Made by a program: the position numbers and the translations under genes. DNA of 64,000 nt, taken from NCBI RefSeq assembly GCF_021440515.1, contig NZ_JAKCMV010000041.1:1-64000 (forward strand), in the 5' to 3' direction. Under the pieces are notes generated by a model that was not told where the DNA came from, did not search any database, and saw nothing but the letters and a program-made list of their open reading frames with translations. This DNA comes from Enterobacter asburiae (lineage in GTDB: Bacteria > Pseudomonadota > Gammaproteobacteria > Enterobacterales > Enterobacteriaceae). This document shows, piece after piece, positions 30,857-38,626 of this stretch (positions within the stretch are counted from its first letter, which is position 1; each line of letters opens with the position of its first letter).

Positions 30857-31864
30857 ATGATGAGATTTCCCCGCACTCTGTTAGGCGCTGCGCTGCTGTG
30901 CGGCGCGCTGCCCGCGTGGGCGACGGTGTGTCAGAACGCGGACGGCGTGGCGAAAGACATTTCTTACGACCTCTCCAACGTCTTTGACAGCTCTAACAAC
31001 AAGCCAGGGCAGATTGTCACCCTGGCGCAAAAGTCCGGTCTGGTGGGGGTTTACGCTATCTGCCCGAAGGGCACTTCCGGCAAAACGACCATGCGTAGCT
31101 ACGTGACCGATTTGCCCGTGACCACCGAGATCGACAGCTACAAGTACGTGAAGCTCAACGATTATCTGGATGGCGCGATGCAAATCCACGATGACTTCGC
31201 CGGGACGTTCTACCCGCCGGCGAACTACATCCAGATGGGGCAGCACCCAAACGTGCCGAACAACAAAGCCTTTCCGGTCACGGATTCGAAGCTGGTCTTC
31301 CGCCTTCGCGTGACGCGGCGGTTCATCAATATGGTGGTGATCCCGCGGCAGACGATGTTTAAGGTCTACGTCACCACCACCTCTGGCGATCCGCTCAGCA
31401 CGCCGGTGTACACCATCAGCTACAGCGGGACGATTCAGGTGCCGCAAAGCTGTGAAATCAACGCCGGTAAGGTGGTGGAGTTTGATTTTGGCGAGATTGG
31501 GGCTTCGCTGTTCAGCCAGGCCGGGGCCGGAAATCGTCCGGACAGGGTCTCGCCCCAGACGAAATCCATCGCCATCAAATGTACCAACGTGGAAGCCAAC
31601 GCCTATCTGTCGATGCGTATTGAAGCGGAGCAAGTCTCCGGCAGCGCGCTGGTGTCCGATAACCCGGACCTGGGATTTGTGGTGGCTACCGAAAGCGGTA
31701 CGCCGCTGACGCCGAACAACCTGACCAGCAAAATCCCGTTCCGCCTGGACGATAGCGCGCAAGCGCAGGTGGCGATCAGGGCCTGGCCGGTGAGCATAAC
31801 GGGGAATAAGCCTGCGGAAGGGCGTTTTACCTCTCGCGGCTATTTGCGCGTGGACTATGAATAA
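30857..31864 (+). CDS. fimH: Fimbrial tip adhesin FimH (SfmH-like)
   Basis: The 335-residue protein has a signal peptide ending AWA (about 22), an N-terminal lectin-type domain with its cysteine pair, and a C-terminal pilin domain beginning near VPQSCEINAGKVVEFDFGEIGASL. It ends RGYLRVDYE, the typical chaperone-recognition strand. It resembles E. coli SfmH and Salmonella FimH more than the E. coli mannose-binding FimH, so the ligand cannot be assumed. The ATG pair at 30857/30860 follows AGGAA; the GTG at 30836 is rejected. Confidence 0.9.
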   Translation: MMRFPRTLLGAALLCGALPAWATVCQNADGVAKDISYDLSNVFDSSNNKPGQIVTLAQKSGLVGVYAICPKGTSGKTTMRSYVTDLPVTTEIDSYKYVKLNDYLDGAMQIHDDFAGTFYPPANYIQMGQHPNVPNNKAFPVTDSKLVFRLRVTRRFINMVVIPRQTMFKVYVTTTSGDPLSTPVYTISYSGTIQVPQSCEINAGKVVEFDFGEIGASLFSQAGAGNRPDRVSPQTKSIAIKCTNVEANAYLSMRIEAEQVSGSALVSDNPDLGFVVATESGTPLTPNNLTSKIPFRLDDSAQAQVAIRAWPVSITGNKPAEGRFTSRGYLRVDYE

Positions 31865-31874
31865 GGGAGGCGCG

Positions 31875-32399
31875 ATGCGGATCTGGAGTAAACCACTGCT
31901 GCTGGCGGCGCTGGCGATGGGGAACGCGAACGCCCATGCCGCCACGGCGCTCGGGGAGATTAACATTGAGCTGTACGGCAAGATTGTGGATTTCACCTGC
32001 GTGGCCGAGGGCAGCGACAGCGATAAAACGGTGAAGCTTGGCACCTGGCCGACTAAACAGCTCAGCACTGCGGGCAGCCGGACGCAGGCGATGCCCTTTA
32101 CGCTAAAGCTGACGGGATGCCCGCCCGGGGCGGCGTCGATTACGTTTTCGGGTAAAGCGGACGGCAGCGACAGCAGCCTGCTGGCGCTAAATGGTGAGAG
32201 TCAGGCGAGCAACGTGGCGGTTGAAATCCGCGACCGGGACAAGACGCGTCTGGCATTGCAGCAGGCGAGCCAGACGGTGACGGTGGATGCGCAGGGAAAT
32301 GCGCAGCTGGCGTTTTATGCCAATTATATTGCGACGGCGGATAACCCGCAGCCCGGTAAGGCTGATGCCGATGCGACCTTCATGATTAATTATAATTAA
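31875..32399 (+). CDS. fimF: Minor fimbrial subunit FimF
   Basis: The 174-residue pilin has a signal peptide (cut after NAHA or nearby, about 22), paired cysteines (FTCVAEG, LTGCPPG) and the terminal strand ADATFMINYN. As last gene of the structural operon it should be the tip adaptor. The ATG at 31875 is preceded by GGGAGG at 4 bases; an ATG at 31857 overlaps fimH but has a poorer site. A 14-bp stem follows its stop. Confidence 0.88.
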   Translation: MRIWSKPLLLAALAMGNANAHAATALGEINIELYGKIVDFTCVAEGSDSDKTVKLGTWPTKQLSTAGSRTQAMPFTLKLTGCPPGAASITFSGKADGSDSSLLALNGESQASNVAVEIRDRDKTRLALQQASQTVTVDAQGNAQLAFYANYIATADNPQPGKADADATFMINYN

Positions 32400-32408
32400 G
32401 ACTGACCG

Positions 32409-32442
32409 CACTCCCTGCAACTCTAATAAGTTGCAGGGAGTG
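32409..32442. terminator. Bidirectional hairpin between fimF and fimZ
   Basis: CACTCCCTGCAACT and AGTTGCAGGGAGTG pair perfectly over 14 bp with a 6-base loop. It lies 9 bases from each of the convergent stops. No long T-run follows, so termination strength is uncertain. Confidence 0.7.
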
Positions 32443-32450
32443 AATTCAGG

Positions 32451-33083
32451 TTATAGCAGTTCGTGGGCTTTCGCATAATCAATTAACTCAACAATGCTCT
32501 GCACGCCCAGCTTGGAATAAATGTTGGATTTATGCGCGCTTATTGTTTTGTTGCTTAACAACAGCTGCTCGGCGATTTCTTTATTTGACATGCCGTTTGC
32601 CAGATAGCGCAGCACCGTTACCTCCCGATTTGATAATGGCATATCCATCGCCATTCCTTTACCTGTCCCTATGTGATTTATAAAGCTCAACGTTTCCGTC
32701 GGGAAAAAGGAATACCCCGTCAGTAACATTTCAACGGCATTATAGATCTCGCCTAAATCTTTCCGCTTGCTGACAAAACCGTTGGCGCCTGCGCGAATAG
32801 CGCGTCCGGCATAAAATGCTTCTGATTTTGATGAGAGGAAAAGAACCTTAATGTCTTTATTTAAGTTCCTGATTCTCTTCAGTAATGTAAACCCATCGGT
32901 GCCCGAAAGTTCGATATCCAGGATCACCAAATCGATGGCGTGGTTGCGGATGCAGTCAAGGACTTCATGGCTATCGCCTGACTTAAGCTTGACCACGATG
33001 TTTTTATTTTTCTGTAGCAGGACTTCTATCGACATTCTGACGATAGGGTGTTCGTCCATAATGATAACGGATGCCGGTTTCAT
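32451..33083 (-). CDS. fimZ: Fimbrial response regulator FimZ
   Basis: The 210-residue NarL/LuxR-type regulator matches E. coli and Salmonella FimZ in length. The receiver domain has the acidic pair D10/E11 area (IIMDEHP), the phospho-acceptor in LVILDIELSG near residue 56, and a K in FLSSKSE. The C-terminal helix-turn-helix (LSNREVTVLRYLANGMSNKEIAEQL region) follows. In Salmonella it activates fimA and links fimbriation to motility. It is convergent with fimF and is preceded by a long AT-rich region. Confidence 0.95.
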   Translation of the reverse strand: MKPASVIIMDEHPIVRMSIEVLLQKNKNIVVKLKSGDSHEVLDCIRNHAIDLVILDIELSGTDGFTLLKRIRNLNKDIKVLFLSSKSEAFYAGRAIRAGANGFVSKRKDLGEIYNAVEMLLTGYSFFPTETLSFINHIGTGKGMAMDMPLSNREVTVLRYLANGMSNKEIAEQLLLSNKTISAHKSNIYSKLGVQSIVELIDYAKAHELL

Positions 33084-33658
33084 TTTTTATGCCTCAGATT
33101 GTTAAACGCGTTATGCTGAGTTTTGTAAAGACTCACGAAATGCCGGAAGGATAATTATGCAGATCCTTATACGGTGGTAATTCCCTGGAAGAGCGAAAGC
33201 ATCCTTGTTAACGTAGCGATGAAAACAGTGCCATTTCACAATTATGTAGTGCAACTGGCGGTGATAAAAAAGTGTTTTCTTATTCATCTTTGAAACACAT
33301 CTTATTATACCGTGTAAGTTTTCTCCGAAAAGCCTGTAAATTATTTACAACTTATTCTCATGTATTATCTTCTGGATCCTAAGAGGTATTATTTTAAAAT
33401 TAGTCGAATTATCCCTCTATTCCATTTACTGCAATTTATCATCTTCATGTAATAACAAAAAATAACATATATCGCTATATGTTGATCAGTTGTTAACTAA
33501 TGAACAGTTAAAAACGCGTTTGGTGTTCCGGATGTTAACGGTTAGATCAATTAGGAATAGTTTTAATTTCGCATATTTTGTTAAATTAAACATAAATTTA
33601 ACAATATTGGTAAGAAAATTCTTAAAGGTCTTTAGGAATTAAGCAGTTAGTTGCTAAG
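33084..33658. other. AT-rich region between fimZ and fimY
   Basis: About 575 bases without any convincing gene. Its A+T content is far above the window average, with runs such as AAATTA and TTAACA. It must hold the fimZ promoter and may bind H-NS or FimZ/FimY. No repeat, tRNA or small gene with a ribosome site was found in either strand. Confidence 0.5.
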
Positions 33659-34375
33659 TTAAAATGTAAATTCTGAAAAATTATTCAGCAGGTGCAAAAG
33701 CTCCTGGCGATGATTCAGCCCAAGCTTTTTTAGGATGCATCCCAGACGATAGATGATGCGGCTATAGGGGCGATTTTGAAGCAGCGCAATTTCCCGCAGC
33801 GACTTTCCCTGAGATAAAAGCTGAATCACCGGCCACTCGTTGCGGGAGAACCATGCCTTATTGCTGTGGGGAAACGGAGGCGCTTCAAGAAGCCCTTGCC
33901 GTATGGCCCGGGCGGGAAGCTGGCGTTCCAGAAGGTGAAAGGGGCCCGCCGCCCCGCAAAAAAGGCGGCCGTCGTGATTTTTAGCCCCGATCAGCAGGTG
34001 CGGGGTGAGAAAGGGGGCATAGAGGCTCTGCCTTCGAAGCTTGTCCAGCATATCGATAAGCGTGATGGCGCGGCTGTCGGTATCGACCAGCAGCCTGGCA
34101 GTGGGCCAGTGGTGTAGGGCGCTAAATGCCTCTTCCAGGGTTTCACAGTCAACGCACTGATTAAGCGGGGCATCACCTTGTAAAAACCCCGTGCGCAGAA
34201 AATTATCCTGCGTGACCAAAACCAGAAAGGGGGCATCCGTTTTGTGGGTCTGATGTATAGACTGACTCAAATATTCGAGGCGGTCGAAGAAAGGGGGAGG
34301 ATACGGCGACTGCGTAAATCCCAGCGAATCACTTCCTGTTCTACGCCGCCGGTAACGGCGTACGGTCATTCGCAT
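33659..34375 (-). CDS. fimY: Fimbrial regulator FimY (LuxR-type C-terminal domain)
   Basis: The 238-residue protein has a basic N-terminus, a middle domain with FLVLVTQDNFLRTGF and RLLVDTDS, and a C-terminal LuxR-like helix-turn-helix (WPVIQLLSQGKSLREIALLQ...). Size and order (fimZ, fimY, EAL gene) match Salmonella, where FimY and FimZ jointly activate fimA. It lies 24 bases downstream of the EAL gene on the same strand and so may be co-transcribed with it. The sequence has diverged more than the structural genes, and the call leans on position. Confidence 0.82.
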   Translation of the reverse strand: MRMTVRRYRRRRTGSDSLGFTQSPYPPPFFDRLEYLSQSIHQTHKTDAPFLVLVTQDNFLRTGFLQGDAPLNQCVDCETLEEAFSALHHWPTARLLVDTDSRAITLIDMLDKLRRQSLYAPFLTPHLLIGAKNHDGRLFCGAAGPFHLLERQLPARAIRQGLLEAPPFPHSNKAWFSRNEWPVIQLLSQGKSLREIALLQNRPYSRIIYRLGCILKKLGLNHRQELLHLLNNFSEFTF

Positions 34376-34399
34376 AGCTTCCCTCTCGGCGATGACGGA

Positions 34400-35131
34400 T
34401 TACACCTCCGGCCAATACCAGGACGGCCATAGATACCCCTGGCCCAGCCCTGCTCCTGCCTGAAGCGCGTATGCGCGATCCTGCTCTGTCTCAATGCCTT
34501 CAATAAGCACTTGCCCGGCAGCCTGCGAGCAAAGCCCCACCAGCGCAGCAAGCGCGGAGGTGGCGCGTAACCGCCAGAATGCGTCCTTATCGATTTTGAT
34601 GCCGCATAAGGGTAGCTGGCAGGATAAAAAAGGCCGGATTAGTGCTTCATCAACATCATCCAGCCATAGGCGGTGACCCTGCATCGTTAATCGCTGTAGG
34701 TGCTGAGTCACACATTCGCGCAGCCCCGCCGACAGGCTGAAAAAAGAAGCCGGATCCACCAGCTCAATATTCAGCGGCGGGCTTTTAACGTGCAGCAGCT
34801 GGTGAAACAGTTCGTTTGCCGTTAATACGGTTATCGGCAGATTGATAAAAAGGTTACTGACGCTATGGACGTTTTTAAGCGTGGCAAGTTGCGCTTCAAG
34901 CAGCACAAGCGACTGTGCGGCGGATTGATCGCTGAAAAAGCGTTCATTTTGCTGGTGTGACGTGAGCACGCTCAGCACTTCTGCCCCCACGGTAAGAGAA
35001 GTGGATAGGTCAACGATGGGTTCCAGTTTGATACCGATGATGTCGTGAGAAAGCTGCCGTAAGCGAGGGGGAAGATAGGTCTTGTTTTGCGTTGTCACTC
35101 CGTTGTCCTGTTGTCTGTCTGTCCTGGACAT
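34400..35131 (-). CDS. EAL-domain protein of the fim cluster (STM0551-like)
   Basis: The 243-residue protein is a lone EAL domain. The signature reads GAEVLS instead of xEALxR, so the glutamate is kept and the alanine is changed. Other catalytic-site blocks are recognisable: FINLP, IELVD, LDDVD, IKIDKD, IEGIET and GLGQGYLW. Most metal and general-base residues remain, so cyclic-di-GMP phosphodiesterase activity is possible. In Salmonella the equivalent gene damps fimbrial expression. The start is uncertain: GTG at 35098, with AGGA before it, is as good as the ATG at 35131. Confidence 0.8.
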   Translation of the reverse strand: MSRTDRQQDNGVTTQNKTYLPPRLRQLSHDIIGIKLEPIVDLSTSLTVGAEVLSVLTSHQQNERFFSDQSAAQSLVLLEAQLATLKNVHSVSNLFINLPITVLTANELFHQLLHVKSPPLNIELVDPASFFSLSAGLRECVTQHLQRLTMQGHRLWLDDVDEALIRPFLSCQLPLCGIKIDKDAFWRLRATSALAALVGLCSQAAGQVLIEGIETEQDRAYALQAGAGLGQGYLWPSWYWPEV

Positions 35132-35302
35132 AGTGTGACGACGGGAAACAGAGGAAAACAGCAGGCGTTACTTAAATGCGGCTAGGCCTTTTCGCAGCGA
35201 TGAAATCGGTAAGAGAATGTGCACAAATGTTGAAAAAACAGACGTATTTACAGGCAGCTAGCGGGGATTGTCAGAGAAGAGGGGCAATCCTGCCGAAAGG
35301 CA

Positions 35303-35330
35303 TTGACTCACCTGCCATTGACCGTATAAT
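35303..35330 (+). promoter_or_regulatory. Promoter of tRNA-Arg
   Basis: TTGACT (35303-35308) and TATAAT (35325-35330) are 16 bp apart, followed by a GC-rich discriminator. The tRNA starts 39 bases after the -10. The stretch 35132-35302 has no gene; fimW, found here in Salmonella, is absent. Confidence 0.8.
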
Positions 35331-35369
35331 TCCACGCGTTTCACCGCCGCGAAGTTCACTCTTCTCAGT

Positions 35370-35446
35370 GCGCCCTTAGCTCAGTTGGATAGAGCAACGG
35401 CCTTCTAAGCCGTAGGTCGTAGGTTCGAATCCTACAGGGCGTGCCA
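35370..35446 (+). tRNA. argU: tRNA-Arg (anticodon UCU)
   Basis: The 77-nucleotide gene forms a full cloverleaf. Acceptor arms are GCGCCCT and AGGGCGT, the D arm contains TTAGCTCAGTTGG, the anticodon loop CTTCTAA holds TCT, and the T arm GTAGGTTCGAATCCTAC ends in an encoded CCA. It reads the rare AGA codon. It is the attachment gene of DLP12-type elements in E. coli and equals fimU of Salmonella. The integrase ends 16 bases away. Confidence 0.98.
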
Positions 35447-35461
35447 TTTAAAATCATGTAG

Positions 35462-36625
35462 TTACGCCTTTTTCAAATCCTCCTTATTTCCTATGTGGGA
35501 CATATTTGGGACATCAACCCCAAAAATTGAGTCAATTTGCTTCGCATGCTCGGTTAAATGGTTAGGTGCTAAGTGGGCATATCGACGGACCATTTCGATA
35601 CTTTCCCAGCCGCCCATTTCCTGCAAGACAGACAACGGAACGCCAGACTGAATTAACCAGCTCGCCCATGTGTGTCTCAGGTCGTGGAATCTGAAATCCT
35701 CAATACCTGCACGACGGCATGCAGCATTCCATGCGCTCTGGTCATCAACCCGCATCCTCCTCACTGATGGAGTCTTAGAACCATCAGGACGAACACCGGC
35801 TTTCATATGGACGAACACCCATTTATGATGATTGCCTATCTGATCGCGCAGCACCTTACAGGCCGTATCATTCAGCGCTACGCCAATAGCTCTGTTTGAT
35901 TTACTGTCTTCAGGATTTACCCAGGCAACACGACGCTGCATGTCGATCTGTTGCCATTCCATATTGATGATGTTAGAGCGACGAAGGCCGGTTGCCAGCG
36001 CAAACTTAACAACCGACTTCAGCGGCTCTGGACATTCCTCAATAAGCCTCTTCGCTTCCTCATGCTCCAGCCACCGCACCCGCTTATTCCTCACGGAAGG
36101 AACCTCAATTACAGGTGCCTTCTCCAGCCACTTCCAGTCACGCTCTGCTGCACGCAGAATGGCCTTCATCAGCGCCAGATGTCTGGCCTTGGTGGAAGTG
36201 GTAACGGGGGAGGCTGAATATACCGGTGCTGGCTGTCCATTCTTCTGCGCCGCCGCTGCCTGAATTTTCCATATCTCAAGCAGTTTGCGATTGCTCATCT
36301 TGTTTACTGCTGAGTAAATCCTTTGCTCGGTGATATCCTTTAATCGAATCCCTTCAAATTGTGCCAGCCAGAATGCCATTCGGCTGCGATCGTCTTTCAG
36401 TGACTTCTTCTCGGCATTTTCCTCAAGCCACCGCATATATGCATCGTCAAACGTTACATCAGGGAAATCACCCAAGCGGTCTACTCGCCACAGTTCAGCT
36501 TTGCGCTTGTCATGTAGCTCAGTAGCGAGCCGCTTGTCGGAAGTCCCAAGGCTTTCCTTAATTCGCTTCCCGCCCGGGAGCAAGTACGATGCGTGCCATA
36601 TTTCACCTCTGCGGAAGAGTGACAT
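35462..36625 (-). CDS. Tyrosine-recombinase integrase, DLP12 IntD-like
   Basis: The 387-residue phage integrase has the same length and strong resemblance to IntD of E. coli prophage DLP12, which also uses argU. The catalytic set is complete: R215 (GLRRSN), H314 and R317 (HDLRH), W340 in place of the second histidine, and Y349 (RRYAHLA). An N-terminal arm-binding region and a core-binding domain precede it. No other phage gene is found, so it is a remnant of an element. It could still act on matching att sites. Confidence 0.93.
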   Translation of the reverse strand: MSLFRRGEIWHASYLLPGGKRIKESLGTSDKRLATELHDKRKAELWRVDRLGDFPDVTFDDAYMRWLEENAEKKSLKDDRSRMAFWLAQFEGIRLKDITEQRIYSAVNKMSNRKLLEIWKIQAAAAQKNGQPAPVYSASPVTTSTKARHLALMKAILRAAERDWKWLEKAPVIEVPSVRNKRVRWLEHEEAKRLIEECPEPLKSVVKFALATGLRRSNIINMEWQQIDMQRRVAWVNPEDSKSNRAIGVALNDTACKVLRDQIGNHHKWVFVHMKAGVRPDGSKTPSVRRMRVDDQSAWNAACRRAGIEDFRFHDLRHTWASWLIQSGVPLSVLQEMGGWESIEMVRRYAHLAPNHLTEHAKQIDSIFGVDVPNMSHIGNKEDLKKA

Positions 36626-36764
36626 TGCGTTTCCTCTTTAATGCCATCACCCGCGCTCACGCCGACAGTATGCAGCGGAGACTGAAGCGCCGCAATGCAG
36701 GCTTGCCGTGTAGTGAGGTATGGAGATTTGGGTTTGGAAGGGTCTTTACGTGTTGCCTGAATAA

Positions 36765-37214
36765 GGACATCCTGTACGGGGGCTGGCGGGCGCGGCAATT
36801 AGTTTGCCGCTGTTGGGGGCAGGCTATATCCATTACCAGCGGGATAATTACAGCTGCGAGATCCACACCGTTATTGTTGACGAAAACAGAGTGCTGGACG
36901 TTATTCTTAACTTTAACTTCGATCACGGTACCGGGTTTTATGAATCCGCCGGGGAGCTAAATGAACAGGGCGAGCCGCCGACCTCGATCGGTAATAAAAT
37001 TCTCTTCAACTACTGGCGTGAAGATGGGGCGGTGATCCTGGTGTCGGACGAAACCAATCCGCTGCCCACGCGTTATCAAAAATTCAGAAAAGATATTCCC
37101 GATTTCTTCCAGCATCGCGAGCGCGACCTTCGCGTTCAAATAACCCCGGCCAATGCGGTCAGCGATATTTTCACCTACGGCGGCGCACCCGTTTTTTATT
37201 GTTCAAAAAGCTAA
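36765..37214 (+). pseudogene. FidL-like membrane protein, 5'-truncated
   Basis: The frame has no ATG, opens just after a stop at 36762, and first offers a TTG at 36804. The residues before that TTG (GLAGAAISLPLLGAGYIHYQ) look like the end of a membrane anchor. The rest has a cysteine just after the anchor, a beta-rich middle and a terminal PVFYC, the general pattern of FidL-like envelope proteins. The lost start, right beside the integrase, suggests the element replaced the 5' end. The family call is tentative. Confidence 0.5.
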
Positions 37215-37275
37215 CAGAGGGGAAAAACCGCGCCTGGCCTGCGGCTATTTTGTTAATCCCCTGAACTATTTACGC

Positions 37276-37311
37276 TTGCTTACAGAAGAAGAATGAGTAT
37301 AGTTCTCATTC
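37276..37311 (+). promoter_or_regulatory. Fur-type promoter for the lipoprotein/TonB receptor genes
   Basis: TTGCTT (37276-37281) and TATAGT (37298-37303) are 16 bp apart. The -10 lies in the middle of the dyad GAATGAG-TATAGTT-CTCATTC (37291-37311), which resembles a Fur box. Iron repression of the downstream genes is inferred. Confidence 0.65.
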
Positions 37312-37492
37312 TCTTTAGTGTTTGCGGCCACGATGGATCTCTCCCGCAGCAGCAGTGAGTGCCTGGCTCACAGGGAACACTGAGTAAATACGGTGGACTT
37401 TGCACTGGCCTCGGCGCCCGTCATGACACAGATCGCTTAGCGACATACGACGCAAATTCCCGCCCGACTTTCTACGATAAAGGATGTTCCTG

Positions 37493-38575
37493 ATGACCCA
37501 AAAAATGTCTGCGCTGGCATTGCTTGTTGCTGTCTCGCTTTCCGGCTGTGCAGCTTCGCACACTGCCTCTACACCTGCGCCTGCGGCGAAAACCACGGTA
37601 ACGGCCCCTGAGAAAACCGCCGTGATAAAACGCGATCTGGCCGACGGTCTGTACGAGATGGTGCTCAACCAGAAGGGCGATGCGCTGTACGTTGCCAGTT
37701 CAGAAGGGTTTAAGGACGTGCAGGGTGGGGTGATCTATAAGCTCGATCCCGCCACGCTGAAAACGCTCGGTCGCAGCCATACCGACCTGAAAAACTTCGC
37801 GATGACGATCTCCCCGGACGGCCAGACGGTGTACGTCACCAACTCGCTTGACGGCGGTATCAGCGCCATCAGCACCGCCGACGGCAAAATCAAAAAGCGC
37901 CTGATGTTTACCGAGCGCAATAAAGAGGGCTTCCCGTTCGGCGCGCGTGAAATTCTGCTGCAAGACGGGCTGCTGTACGTCGGCGGCGTGGGCGATCCGG
38001 CGGTGATTTGGGTGGTCGATGCCGACACCCTGAAGCTCAAGAAAACCATCAAAAACGCGGGGCAGTGGGTGACCGGCCTGCTGTGGTCTGCGCAGACGGA
38101 CAGGCTGTACGCGGCCAACGGCGGCGGCGAGATCCTGGTGATTAACCCGCACAGCAACAAAATCGAAAAACGCTGGAAGCCGCTCGGCGACAAGCCTGCG
38201 CTGCTGCTGAACATGGCGGAGGATCCCGCCACCGGGCGTCTGTTCGTGACCGATAACTCCAAAGCCAAAACCACCCTGGTGCTGAACATCCGCACGGGTG
38301 AAACGATCAAACAGCTGGACGTGGGCGATTCGCTGGCGGTGAAATTCAACGCCAAACGCAACGAGCTGTACATCACCCAGCGCGAAAGCGGCAAGCTGCT
38401 GAGCCTGGACGCGACCACCTACGCCGTGAAGCAATCCTGGGATCTGCCGCCGAACCCGAACAGCCTGCTGCTGTCGGCGGACGGCCAGACCTTGTACGTC
38501 ACCGTTAAGCAGGCTTTCAACAAAGACCATTCGACTAACGGGCCGGACAGCGTTGTCCGTATTGCACTTCACTAA
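37493..38575 (+). CDS. YncE-like beta-propeller lipoprotein
   Basis: The 360-residue protein starts with a lipoprotein signal (ALLVAVSLSGC, acylated C19). An Ala/Thr/Pro-rich linker is followed by seven-bladed-propeller-type repeats with SPDGQTVYVTN, QTDRLYAANG and LSADGQTLYVTV. It resembles E. coli YncE in sequence, but YncE is a soluble periplasmic protein without a lipobox. The ATG at 37493 is preceded by AAGGATG. The TonB receptor gene follows, as yncD neighbours yncE, so a joint role in uptake or anchoring of an iron-related ligand is inferred. Confidence 0.82.
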   Translation: MTQKMSALALLVAVSLSGCAASHTASTPAPAAKTTVTAPEKTAVIKRDLADGLYEMVLNQKGDALYVASSEGFKDVQGGVIYKLDPATLKTLGRSHTDLKNFAMTISPDGQTVYVTNSLDGGISAISTADGKIKKRLMFTERNKEGFPFGAREILLQDGLLYVGGVGDPAVIWVVDADTLKLKKTIKNAGQWVTGLLWSAQTDRLYAANGGGEILVINPHSNKIEKRWKPLGDKPALLLNMAEDPATGRLFVTDNSKAKTTLVLNIRTGETIKQLDVGDSLAVKFNAKRNELYITQRESGKLLSLDATTYAVKQSWDLPPNPNSLLLSADGQTLYVTVKQAFNKDHSTNGPDSVVRIALH

Positions 38576-38582
38576 ATATTCA

Positions 38583-38604
38583 GGCCCGGCGACGGGCCAT
38601 TTTT
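38583..38604 (+). terminator. Hairpin between lipoprotein and receptor genes
   Basis: GGCCCG/CGGGCC with a GCGA tetraloop is followed by ATTTTTG. It lies 8 bases after the lipoprotein stop. It may reduce read-through into the receptor gene or protect the upstream message. Confidence 0.65.
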
Positions 38605-38626
38605 GCGCGATTTTAATGAGTTAATG

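Noticed and set aside
30881..32068. 395-codon reverse frame across fimH and fimF
   Set aside because: It spans two well-supported fimbrial genes and has shadow-type composition.
35462..36625. Complete prophage at argU
   Set aside because: Only the integrase is present; the next genes are chromosomal envelope and iron-uptake types.
36481..36798. 105-codon reverse frame over the integrase start
   Set aside because: It overlaps the integrase N-terminus in another frame and shows no independent support; a small phage protein cannot be fully excluded.
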